DNA from: Bacteriovoracaceae bacterium
GTDB lineage: Bacteria > Bdellovibrionota > UBA1018
Direction of reading: 5' to 3'
NCBI GenBank assembly: GCA_023250795.1
Contig: JAHFAB010000071.1
Coordinates: 1 to 8,081, forward strand
DNA length: 8,081 nucleotides
Shown here piece after piece: positions 1-6,430 of the stretch. A program made the position numbers and the translations under genes. The notes under the pieces are model-generated. The model had not been told where the DNA came from. It saw nothing but the letters and a program-made list of their open reading frames with translations, and ran no database searches. Position 1 is the stretch's first letter; every line of letters starts with the position of its first letter.

Positions 1-656
1 GGACAAAGCAAGGAAAATTGCCTTTGATTTTAAGACAGAGTTTATTTTATAAAATTTATAATGGTTTTTGGAACGGTAATAAAAGCAGTATCTATAAAGC
101 AACTGGATTGAGACCCAAGGGGAGTATGGGTTCACTAACCGAAGAAGAATTTGAAACTGACTTTAACGCTCTTGCCTCTAACTCAAATAATAAGAAAGTA
201 AAAAAAATTGATCTATTAATTAGAGAAAAGTTTAAAAATAGAGGTATAGTTAGAAAACTAATCAAATCTCTCGGAGAGTTTGGGATAGAAACGAATCAAA
301 TTATATTGTCTGGGAAAAAATATGATAAAGCCGAAAAACTTGGCGAATATGATCTCGTAGTTAATTTTTTGGGCGCATCGGAAGCTGATCCAGACACAGT
401 CTGGAGAATTTATAATGATAGTGAGTTTGCTGAATCAGTTGTGTCTGGCGAGGAATTAAATAAAGCGCAGTCAGAGAGTAATAAGAAAAAAAGAGAGAAG
501 CTTTATAAAGAGTTTGAATCCAAAGCCATTCGAAAAGCTCTTTTTATTCCGCTTCGTTATGAAACAACTTATATTGTTACAAGCAAGCAGGTTCAGTTAG
601 ATTATTCTCTTGCTGTTGACTGGGGATTGCAATTGTATAAACTTAAATTCAGATAA
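1..656 (+). CDS. Family 5 extracellular solute-binding protein, C-terminal part (5'-partial)
   Basis: The frame is open to the left edge (codons from base 3), so the TTG at 18 is probably internal and the true start lies outside the window. About 217 codons are visible, against 500-600 for the whole family. The pattern fits the C-terminal half of SBP_bac_5 (oligopeptide/nickel-type) binding proteins. These features appear in order: a segment like 'lI.e.fkn.Gi' (IREKFKNRGIVRKLIKSLGE) leading to a short predicted beta strand; YDLVVNFLGASEADPD, which matches the usual 'yDl.l.g...d.pDPd' motif; a helix rich in Lys and Glu; and ALFIPLRYETTYIVTSKQV, the family's 'iPlf....yvv' strand. Such proteins normally capture peptides for an ABC importer, or sit beside peptide-processing enzymes. 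The stop codon overlaps the next start (TAATG), so the YcaO-like gene is translationally coupled. The DNA is AT-richer than the rest of the window. The N-terminus is not visible, so export cannot be judged. Confidence 0.75.
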   Translation, partial: TKQGKLPLILRQSLFYKIYNGFWNGNKSSIYKATGLRPKGSMGSLTEEEFETDFNALASNSNNKKVKKIDLLIREKFKNRGIVRKLIKSLGEFGIETNQIILSGKKYDKAEKLGEYDLVVNFLGASEADPDTVWRIYNDSEFAESVVSGEELNKAQSESNKKKREKLYKEFESKAIRKALFIPLRYETTYIVTSKQVQLDYSLAVDWGLQLYKLKFR

Positions 657-976
657 TGTTTAAAACTACATTTATAAAAAGACTTATCAACACTAAAATT
701 ATAAAAAACATTAGTTTTGTAGATCCATTTATTATATCTATTGGAAGTAAAAACTATTGGTATAGTGCTACTCAGTTAAAAAGTTTTGAAGAAAAAACGG
801 TTGTAGGTTACGGAGTGGACACCCGTCGTAGTGTCTCCAAATTAAAGTCCACAATGGAGGCAATTGAAAGATTTGCAATACCTCTGGGAAACATACATGG
901 CTCTTCATGTTACTGGCTTCATAATTATGCAAAAATTAAAGCAAAATATTATCTTATCAAAGGATATAAAATATAA
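656..976 (+). CDS. Truncated YcaO-domain protein, N-terminal fragment (probable pseudogene)
   Basis: The ATG overlaps the stop of the preceding gene by one base, so the two were probably an operon. Residues 49-76 carry a YcaO-like signature: VVGYGVDTRRSVSKLKSTMEAIERF. It resembles the 'GkG.....A..SA..EaiERy' block of YcaO enzymes, with E68, E71 and R72 at the ATP/Mg-binding ExxER positions. The usual Ser four residues before the first Glu is Lys here, with Ser next to it. YcaO enzymes are normally about 400-700 residues and activate peptide backbone amides with ATP to make azolines or thioamides in RiPP natural products. This ORF stops after 106 residues and lacks the later ATP-binding and C-terminal segments. 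The two other plus-strand frames after 976 show no YcaO continuation, and the downstream DNA belongs to an unrelated gene on the other strand. I read it as a fragment left by a deletion or recombination. The family call rests on one motif block and on context. Confidence 0.6.
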   Translation: MFKTTFIKRLINTKIIKNISFVDPFIISIGSKNYWYSATQLKSFEEKTVVGYGVDTRRSVSKLKSTMEAIERFAIPLGNIHGSSCYWLHNYAKIKAKYYLIKGYKI

Positions 977-1025
977 AACTCAGTCCGGTTGTCATCTGTG
1001 GCCTTATTTGACTTATTTTCCTTGC

Positions 1026-1693
1026 CTAAAAAATCAGCCGCAGCGAAATCGCAATTGCAATGCAGAGAAACACTGGCCTAATGAGGCTTGCCACTTTGAG
1101 CTCCGCGTGACGAGCTCCAATATTTGATCCGATCATCACGCCGATACTCCCTGCTATTCCATAAGTCCAGTTTACTTGTCCTCCTCGGATAAATGCAAAT
1201 AATGCAATTGAACTGGTCAGCAGATTGATGATCTTTGATGTGCTGGTGGCTTCTAAGAAAGTGCTTTTTCCAAAGTGGATTAGAGCAAAAATAAGAAAAA
1301 TCCCCGCTCCTGGGCCAAAAAATCCATCATGCACCCCAATCGCAAATCCGGCGAAACTTAAAAGGACGATTTTTTGGCGTGTGAGCTTAGTCCTCGCAAG
1401 TGGATTTGCGGCAGGAGCTTCGCTTCCGAACGAGGGCTTGAAGAAAACAATGAGTGCGATAGACACTAGAAGGATGGCTACGGTAGGTTCTGCGGCTTGT
1501 CTATTCAACATTCCAATGAGAAAACTGCCCAAAAGAGCTCCCACGAGTGAAGGCCCAATCATATATTTAAAAAGATCCCTGCGAACAAAAGAGTGGGGAG
1601 CAGAATGAGACCTCCACCTCCCGCGATAGCGTCGATAAAACCTGCTCCAATTGAAATAAAAAAAACCAAAATTATCATTGGCATTGGAATCAA
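1026..1693 (-). pseudogene. TauE/SafE family anion exporter, inactivated by internal deletion and frame change
   Basis: TauE/SafE proteins are inner-membrane exporters of sulfite, sulfoacetate or similar anions, usually about 240-260 residues. The intact C-terminal part includes IGVHDGFFGPGAGIFL, the second family glycine motif, then TSTSKIINLLTSSIALFAFI and a hydrophobic tail, all in the frame ending at 1026. In that frame the first 40 residues are un-TauE-like and arginine-rich. The +1 frame over 1574-1693 instead reads MIPMPMIILVFFISIG, then AGFIDAIAGGGGLILLPTLL, FAGI, which is the classic TauE N-terminus, and reaches a stop at 1559-1561. The frames meet around the GGGATC at about 1574-1579. 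The family segment with the LGTNK motif that should follow FAGI is absent, so roughly 30-40 codons were lost in a non-multiple of three. I start it at TTG 1693 because GGGAG lies 5 bases upstream. Naive calling gives an ATG start at 1697 in the wrong frame. Only a sequencing error of unusual kind would rescue it. Confidence 0.8.
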
Positions 1694-1726
1694 GCATTCT
1701 CCCTATTCATCAAAAAGGAGCAATGC
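1694..1726 (-). promoter_or_regulatory. Hairpin able to sequester the tauE ribosome-binding site
   Basis: Read on the minus strand, GCATT-G-CTCC pairs with GGAG-AATGC: 9 base pairs with one bulged base, enclosing a 14-base loop. The 3' arm contains the GGGAG Shine-Dalgarno sequence and abuts the TTG start at 1693. Folding would therefore block translation initiation of the (now broken) TauE gene. It lies directly against the 3' arm of the larger structure at 1727-1833. No covariation is available, so function is an inference. Confidence 0.4.
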
Positions 1727-1833
1727 AAAAGCCGTGCCGCTTAGCCCCTGAGGGCGCTCACATTTTTTTCTCTCATTTTCGTAGGGAATCGCAGATAAGT
1801 TGTTGGGAAATGCCTACAGTCGCACACGGCTTT
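1727..1833 (-). other. Candidate structured leader RNA upstream of the TauE gene
   Basis: On the minus strand the 5' arm AAAGCCGTG (1833-1825) pairs perfectly with the 3' arm CACGGCTTT (1736-1728), closing about 88 bases. Two further helices fit inside: GTAGG (1817-1813) with CCTAC (1785-1781), and GCCC-TCAG-GGGC (1755-1744). Together they make a three-way-junction-like layout with a purine-rich linker, GAAAATGAGAGAAAAAAATG. The 5' arm begins within the stop codon of the upstream ATPase gene, and the 3' arm is followed by TTTTGC and then the hairpin covering the TauE ribosome-binding site. It does not match the TPP, SAM, cobalamin, purine, c-di-GMP or FMN consensus patterns I know. It could be a riboswitch-like leader, or only a loose terminator structure for the ATPase gene. 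I saw no protein-coding potential in it. Confidence 0.35.
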
Positions 1834-3016
1834 AAACAAATGGCGTCCCCACCCAAAGTTGCTCTAAAAACTCTTTCCAGGGAAGTATTTCGATTGTCTC
1901 TTGAGAAGCTAAAGTAATTTTTCTGGCTCTTTTTTCATTACAAACTACCAAAGCTTTGGGAGGGTGGTACTCATCAATAAATGCAATCAGTCCCTTGAGA
2001 TCTTCTTTATAGATTTTGTCAGAGACTTTCACTTCGACTGGGACAGCGGGACTGCCTAAAATAAAATCAACCTCAAGACCTGATTTTGTTCTCCAATAGG
2101 AAATATTAAAATCTAATTCTTTATATGAACGACAGGCTAAGAGTTCCAATAAAATCCAATGCTCAAAGCTTCTTCCAGCAGCTTCTCCTCTGAGTTCCTG
2201 GATCGTGTTTTTTGTGAGAAAATTAGCCAGTCCAGTATCGAAAAAATAAAACTTAGATGTCTCGGTCAGAATTTGTCTGCTTTTTTTATTTCTGTATGGT
2301 TCGATCAGATACCCCAAATGTGTATCCTGTAAAATTTCATAGTACTCACGTACTGTTTTAGAATCCACTCCACATTCTCGTGCTATGTTTGAGAAATTGA
2401 CAAGTTCGCCTTGGCTATACGCTGCCGAATCCAGAAAACGAGAGAAAGCAGGTAGATTTCTAGCTAACCCTTCTGCTCGAATTTCCTCTTTCAAATAATC
2501 CTGAACATAGGCTTTGAGAGATTTTTTATAATTTGTACTCAAATAATGTGAAGGAATTAGTCCTTGGTTTAGAGCCCTTACTAAATTAAAGTCTGGGATC
2601 TCTTTTGCACACAAAGGGTAAAGTTCGTACCTCCAAGCTCGTCCACCGAGCAGATTGGCGTGCTCCCTCTTTAGCTGTCTTGCGCTAGAACCACATAAAA
2701 TGAACTGGATATTTTTGTTTTCAATCAGCCAATGTATTTCATTAAGCAATGCTGGAATTTTTTGAATTTCATCAATAATGACTGGATACTTCAATTTCTC
2801 AGGATTTATTTGAATTAACTCTTCTCTCAGTAGATGGGGTTCTTTAAGAAGACGAAAAAATAAATCAGATTGTAAAAGATCATAGCGTAAACTATTTGGA
2901 AACCGTTTTTGCAAAAATGTAGATTTTCCAGTTTTTCGTGCCCCCCATAGAAAAGCCGATTGCTTGGAGGGTAAGGCCATGTCTAAGAGTCGTTGATAGC
3001 TAACTAATTCGGACAT
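1832..3016 (-). CDS. AAA_14 / DUF4143 family P-loop ATPase
   Basis: The 394-residue product has the full length and domain order of the AAA_14-DUF4143 family, widespread and mostly uncharacterised ATPases. Residues below count from the ATG at 3016. Walker A is GARKTGKST (25-33); Walker B is VIIDEIQKIP (79-88); FILCGSSARQ (105-114) is a sensor-1-like strand; GGRAWRYELYPL (124-135) is the conserved Arg box. A winged-helix-like segment, FSNIARECGVDSKTVREYY, lies at about 208-226. The DUF4143 part contains FYFFDTGLANFL, then SGLEVDFIL and VPVEVKVS, whose D, E and K residues resemble a PD-(D/E)xK nuclease-like fold. The in-frame TTG at 3034 is possible, but homologues as I recall begin just before 'LLD.ALP', so ATG 3016 fits better. 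GGAG lies only two bases upstream of it. The stop overlaps the leader structure at 1833. Cellular role unknown; proposals for the family include mobile-element or defence functions. Confidence 0.88.
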   Translation of the reverse strand: MSELVSYQRLLDMALPSKQSAFLWGARKTGKSTFLQKRFPNSLRYDLLQSDLFFRLLKEPHLLREELIQINPEKLKYPVIIDEIQKIPALLNEIHWLIENKNIQFILCGSSARQLKREHANLLGGRAWRYELYPLCAKEIPDFNLVRALNQGLIPSHYLSTNYKKSLKAYVQDYLKEEIRAEGLARNLPAFSRFLDSAAYSQGELVNFSNIARECGVDSKTVREYYEILQDTHLGYLIEPYRNKKSRQILTETSKFYFFDTGLANFLTKNTIQELRGEAAGRSFEHWILLELLACRSYKELDFNISYWRTKSGLEVDFILGSPAVPVEVKVSDKIYKEDLKGLIAFIDEYHPPKALVVCNEKRARKITLASQETIEILPWKEFLEQLWVGTPFV

Positions 3017-3052
3017 CACTCCGTAAAAGTACAACTTTTACGGAGTGATGTC
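3012..3052. repeat. Perfect 41-bp inverted repeat across the ATPase start
   Basis: Two exact 19-base arms (gacatcactccgtaaaagt and its reverse complement) are separated by the three bases aca. One arm covers the ATPase gene's GGAG and its ATG at 3016; the other overlaps a consensus TTGACA. As DNA it could be an operator for a dimeric regulator. As RNA it could form a hairpin hiding the ribosome-binding site. No other copy was seen in the window. Confidence 0.9.
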
Positions 3053-3054
3053 AA
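3026..3054 (-). promoter_or_regulatory. Possible sigma-70 promoter for the ATPase gene
   Basis: A perfect -35 element, TTGACA (3054-3049), is followed after 17 bases by TACTTT (3031-3026), a weak -10. Transcription would then begin around 3020-3017, at or very near the start codon, giving an almost leaderless message. The element lies almost wholly inside the inverted repeat, so binding there would block it. The poor -10 keeps confidence low. Confidence 0.35.
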
Positions 3055-3056
3055 AC

Positions 3057-3130
3057 AAAAAAAACGACCACTAGACCATGCACCTTGGCATGGAGGATGG
3101 CAAATACAAGGTTTATAAGCTTTTAGTGGT
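3057..3130 (-). terminator. Probable intrinsic terminator of the ABC exporter operon
   Basis: Beginning at the permease stop codon, the minus strand reads ACCACTA (3130-3124), then an inner hairpin CCATGC/GCATGG (3093-3088 with 3081-3076), then TAGTGGT (3073-3067), CG and eight consecutive T. The outer 7-bp stem plus T-run has the form of a factor-independent terminator, although the enclosed loop is unusually large. It separates the exporter operon from the ATPase gene downstream. Confidence 0.6.
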
Positions 3131-5502
3131 TATGTCCGATACGCGACCAATAGGATAATAAAATTATAAACAGCGTGAGCTACCATAGGGGTGATCAACA
3201 GACTGGTCCTTGCATAACTGAATGCAGCGATCACAGCTAGACTGAATACCGGAACAACGGATACTGGTGGGTGAACTATGGCAAAGATCGCGGCACTTGC
3301 TAGGGCGGCGGTTGGAAGCGCCCAAGTTCGGAATAAGCCCCTGAAAATAATTCCCCGAAAAATGAACTCCTCAAACAAAGGTGCAGCCACAACGGCCAAC
3401 GCAAATAACCACCATTCACCGCGTAAATCTTTGCCTCCTGCCTTCGATAACGACTCGGCAAAGAATCCGTAGTGGGAAATGAATTTGACGTATCCTATGC
3501 CGATTGCTCCGGCAATCACTCCAGATACTAGGCCATATCCAATCGCTTTTAGCAATCCGTCTCCGAAAATCTGTGGCACTCCGTCGGTCTTCTTTAGCCA
3601 GTATATGATCCGCAAAGAGACAAACGTGATCGCCCCCGCGATTGAAAAAGCGATGAGCAAGTCTGTCCCTGTCAGAACTTTATCTTTGATTGCCAAGAAG
3701 AAAACACTAATTCCTTGGATGACAAAAAAGATGAGAGCCGCGATGAGGCCATCGGAAAGAGAGACATTTGATTTTGGAGATTCTGTTGGATCAAGAAGAT
3801 ACGGAAGATGATCGCGCGCCTTCTGGAACAGTGCGAGCGACATCAGCGCCGATAAGATGAGCAGAGCCAACTTATCCCAGTAACTTTTTGCAAAGATGGC
3901 GTAGGTATAAAATCCTGCAAGAATCATGTAGAGATAGGTATAGTCCAATCGCGATCGGTGCCTTGGGTCTTCCGCCAAAGGATCGCTGGCAAATACGCCA
4001 AAACAGGCGGCAACAGTACCGTAGATGAGAATGCCCAGAAGAACGATTACGATAAGAATCGATGATTCCAGGCTAGGCATGCCGGTTACATAAACGCCTG
4101 TGCCAAATAGAACCATTGGGTACAGGAGCGCAACGAACAGCCAAAGATAAACTTTTTCACGAAGCAAGTTTTCAAGGCGATTGGGAAAGGTATAAAGAAT
4201 CCACAGCGACTTGCCTTCGGCGTTCAGAACTTGAAAAGCAGAAAATATCAGTGAATATGCTGCCGCACCGAAAGCCGCTGCTGCGAGCCTAGAGAAGCTA
4301 CCTTGGAACATCTCTTTCCAGTCGGCTGTTCTCGAAATGAAGAACTGCATTCCTGTGATAAAGATCGGGAGCACTAAGGTTTGGACCATGAAATTTCGAT
4401 CCCGCATCAACAATTTCAACTCTCGAAGTTGGAGTGGTGACAATATCGATTTCCGGTTCATGCCAACATCAGTGACCTGTGCAACGGAGACAGCACTACG
4501 CTTAACCCCTTCTCGACTGCCACCTGCGACAATTCCAAATCGAAGCAAATGAAGGAGTAGCTTTGACACGAGAACGTAGATGAAAACAATTTCAAGTCCG
4601 AGTAACGCCAAGCTGGTGATAGTTCCCGATACCGTTCCGGCAGTCACAGCATGGATGATAAGCCCCATAGGAGTCCATTTCAACCCATCCAGATCAGGAG
4701 AAATACTCAAACTCAGTAGAGTTGGTTTCTCACTCATATTGATGGACATCACGACAAGCAATGAGACCGATGCGATCAAGGAAGTTACAGCCTGGAAATT
4801 TCGCAAGGTCGAAGGCGCGATGATCATCCTCATTCCCGTGTCTATCAGGGTCCTGAGTGTGGCTTCGAAAAACAAGAGAACTAGCGAGCTGCCAAAACCA
4901 ATCGCGATGGAAGAGTATCCCAACCCTACATACCATAGCAGCACGGTGATGAATGGCCAAATCAGAAGCAACCCAGACGGATTCACGACGGTTCTTTCGG
5001 CAAACCTTAAACCAATCAACTTCGAAAGTGGAATTGGCAGAGTCACCAGCCATTCAAGGTCCCATTCAGGAGTGGACAACTCCTTACTTGCGATATTCAG
5101 GAGAAACACCGAAATCAATAAAAACAGTAATTCCAAGGTAATCGCCTTTGCCACCGGCTCTGCAATGAGAGCGGAGCCTTCTTGTTGTAGAGGAGCGCAC
5201 TCGATTTCCTCACAGTTCCATATGGGAAATTCGCCTTTTTGACCTTTGATCACCTCACTATGGCCGAGAACCTGATCAGTCTTCTGTATGATCTGATGTG
5301 ACAGATAACCAGTGTAAAATAAAGCGAAGCCCGACAGAAATAAAGCTGTAACCCAACCCCGCATTCCTTTCCTCGCATTTGAGTTTCTTTGCGTGCTGAC
5401 CTTTGCCTTTCTTCTAAACCCCCTGGAAAGCAAATTGAACAGACGTCGAGCCCGATACTTGATCAAAACTTTTGCTGATGCTGGTGTAGATGCGACGTTC
5501 AT
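3130..5502 (-). CDS. ABC exporter permease fused to a C-terminal CPBP intramembrane protease domain
   Basis: The 790-residue product is very hydrophobic. A basic cytosolic N-tail (residues 11-49) precedes a first membrane segment near 50-67. A polar loop follows with C97 and C102 (CEEIEC), possibly a disulfide pair. Two ABC-2-like permease halves then appear, about 120-325 and 355-640. Each begins with the typical cytosolic coupling-helix style: DLEWLVTLPIPLSKLIGLRF in the first, SPLQLRELKLLMRDRNFMVQ in the second. The last 150 residues carry all three CPBP (Abi/Rce1-like) motifs: EEFIFR with E711, E712 and R716; FAIVH with F740 and H744; HAVYN with H776 and N780. These form the glutamate/histidine active site of Rce1-type proteases, so catalysis is plausible. 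The ATG overlaps the upstream ATPase stop by one base, giving translational coupling and presumably fixed stoichiometry. Substrate unknown; Na+/drug export (NatAB-like) or peptide processing with export are both possible. Confidence 0.85.
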   Translation of the reverse strand: MNVASTPASAKVLIKYRARRLFNLLSRGFRRKAKVSTQRNSNARKGMRGWVTALFLSGFALFYTGYLSHQIIQKTDQVLGHSEVIKGQKGEFPIWNCEEIECAPLQQEGSALIAEPVAKAITLELLFLLISVFLLNIASKELSTPEWDLEWLVTLPIPLSKLIGLRFAERTVVNPSGLLLIWPFITVLLWYVGLGYSSIAIGFGSSLVLLFFEATLRTLIDTGMRMIIAPSTLRNFQAVTSLIASVSLLVVMSINMSEKPTLLSLSISPDLDGLKWTPMGLIIHAVTAGTVSGTITSLALLGLEIVFIYVLVSKLLLHLLRFGIVAGGSREGVKRSAVSVAQVTDVGMNRKSILSPLQLRELKLLMRDRNFMVQTLVLPIFITGMQFFISRTADWKEMFQGSFSRLAAAAFGAAAYSLIFSAFQVLNAEGKSLWILYTFPNRLENLLREKVYLWLFVALLYPMVLFGTGVYVTGMPSLESSILIVIVLLGILIYGTVAACFGVFASDPLAEDPRHRSRLDYTYLYMILAGFYTYAIFAKSYWDKLALLILSALMSLALFQKARDHLPYLLDPTESPKSNVSLSDGLIAALIFFVIQGISVFFLAIKDKVLTGTDLLIAFSIAGAITFVSLRIIYWLKKTDGVPQIFGDGLLKAIGYGLVSGVIAGAIGIGYVKFISHYGFFAESLSKAGGKDLRGEWWLFALAVVAAPLFEEFIFRGIIFRGLFRTWALPTAALASAAIFAIVHPPVSVVPVFSLAVIAAFSYARTSLLITPMVAHAVYNFIILLVAYRT

Positions 5503-6251
5503 TAGCTTTCCACCGTATTTGGACTGCCTTCATTACTCTCAGTCAATTTCAAGAATAGGTCTTCGAGCGAACCTCCCATCTTCACTTCGTTGCGAATCTC
5601 GTCGATTGTGCCGAAAGCGACTAACTGGCCTTTGTTGATGACACCCACACGGTTACAAAGGCGTTGGGCCATATCTAAAAGGTGAGTTGAAAGAAAGATT
5701 GTGCCACCCGATTGAACAAATTGTTGCAAATGATTTTGTACTTCTCTTGAAGCCCTGGGGTCGAGGCCATTGGTTGGCTCATCAAGGATCAAGATTTTGG
5801 GTTGGTGAATGAGGGCGCAAGCAAGCCCCAACTTCTTTTTCATTCCCATAGAGTAATTGGCGGCAAATTCCTCGCTTGCATCAGCGAGTCCAAACTCATT
5901 GAGAAGACGAGTTGCATTTTGTTTTGCAGCCGCTGCCGATTGACCGTGCATTTCTCCCACGAACTGAAGAATTTCTCTGCCTTTCAAAAAATCATAGAAA
6001 ATGGGTGCGTCTGGTAGGTAGCCAATGACTTTATTAACATCAACTCGATCTTTGAATGCGTCTTTTGTATCGATCGTCACGGACCCAGTAGATGGAACGA
6101 GAATCCCCATCAACATCCTGATGGTCGTGGTTTTTCCAGCTCCGTTCGGCCCAAGGAATCCGAACATTTCCCCTGCTTTCACAGATAGGTTCAGGTTATT
6201 CACGGCCTGAAAATCACCATACTTTTTTCCCAAGGATTTTAGTTCAATCAT
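5502..6251 (-). CDS. ABC transporter ATP-binding protein (NatA/CcmA-like exporter type)
   Basis: A complete 249-residue nucleotide-binding subunit. Walker A is GPNGAGKT (34-41). The Q-loop region reads GYLPDAP (78-84), as in the NatA-like exporter group that lacks the usual glutamine. The signature is the variant YSMGMKKKL (133-141). Walker B is ILILDEPTNGLDP (153-165) and the switch histidine is H190 in STH. It would drive the membrane protein encoded directly downstream, whose start overlaps this stop (TAATG). The start is supported by AAAGGTGG five bases upstream of the ATG. A tRNA-Glu gene ends 41 bases upstream with no obvious terminator between, so the operon may be read from the tRNA promoter. 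The cognate substrate cannot be told from this subunit. Confidence 0.92.
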   Translation of the reverse strand: MIELKSLGKKYGDFQAVNNLNLSVKAGEMFGFLGPNGAGKTTTIRMLMGILVPSTGSVTIDTKDAFKDRVDVNKVIGYLPDAPIFYDFLKGREILQFVGEMHGQSAAAAKQNATRLLNEFGLADASEEFAANYSMGMKKKLGLACALIHQPKILILDEPTNGLDPRASREVQNHLQQFVQSGGTIFLSTHLLDMAQRLCNRVGVINKGQLVAFGTIDEIRNEVKMGGSLEDLFLKLTESNEGSPNTVES

Positions 6252-6292
6252 TTATGCCACCTTTTTTTCGGGTACGATGTCCAGTTGAAATT

Positions 6293-6368
6293 TGGCGTCC
6301 CTACCGGAATTCGAATCCGGGTTTACGCCGTGAGAGGGCGTCGTCCTAGGCCTCTAGACGATAGGGAC
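6293..6368 (-). tRNA. tRNA-Glu (anticodon CUC) with encoded CCA
   Basis: A full cloverleaf on the minus strand: acceptor GTCCCTA with TAGGGAC; D-arm region CGTCTAGAGGCCTAGGAC; anticodon stem ACGCC/GGCGT around loop CTCTCAC, giving anticodon CTC, which reads GAG; and T-arm CCGG-ATTCGAAT-CCGG. The discriminator is G, followed by an encoded CCA, 76 nt in all. It closely resembles E. coli tRNA-Glu, which has UUC, so the genome should carry a second tRNA-Glu elsewhere. The tRNA lies between a small membrane protein gene and the ABC operon, all on one strand. Confidence 0.97.
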
Positions 6369-6383
6369 TTTAAGAGAGCAGTA

Positions 6384-6412
6384 AATCTAATTGAATTTGA
6401 ACAAGAAGGCAA
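6384..6412 (-). promoter_or_regulatory. Possible promoter of tRNA-Glu
   Basis: TTGCCT (6412-6407) and TAGATT (6389-6384) are spaced by 17 bases on the minus strand, with the -10 ending 15 bases before the tRNA 5' end. Each matches the sigma-70 consensus only in part. Position and spacing are the main support. Confidence 0.4.
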
Positions 6413-6430
6413 TCAATCTCCGCGCCTGTA

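Noticed and set aside
864..1127. 87-codon plus-strand frame overlapping the YcaO fragment, considered as a frameshifted YcaO continuation
   Set aside because: Its sequence past 976 has no YcaO motifs, and its last third is antisense to the TauE gene.
1225..1608. 127-codon plus-strand open frame
   Set aside because: It is antisense to the TauE coding remnant, which matches a known family over the same bases.
1698..1740. Hammerhead ribozyme core, suggested by TGATGA near the TauE start
   Set aside because: The conserved CUGANGA and GAAA elements are not arranged around three proper helices.
3057..3135. Integron attC-like site, suggested by nested inverted repeats with AAC/GTT ends
   Set aside because: The right end reads GTTATGT, not GTTRRRY, and no cassette or integrase is nearby. 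The stem plus eight T fits a terminator better.
4580..5242. 220-codon plus-strand open frame
   Set aside because: It lies wholly antisense to the permease-CPBP gene, which has clear motifs and membrane segments. The predicted product has no recognisable domain and no ribosome-binding site.
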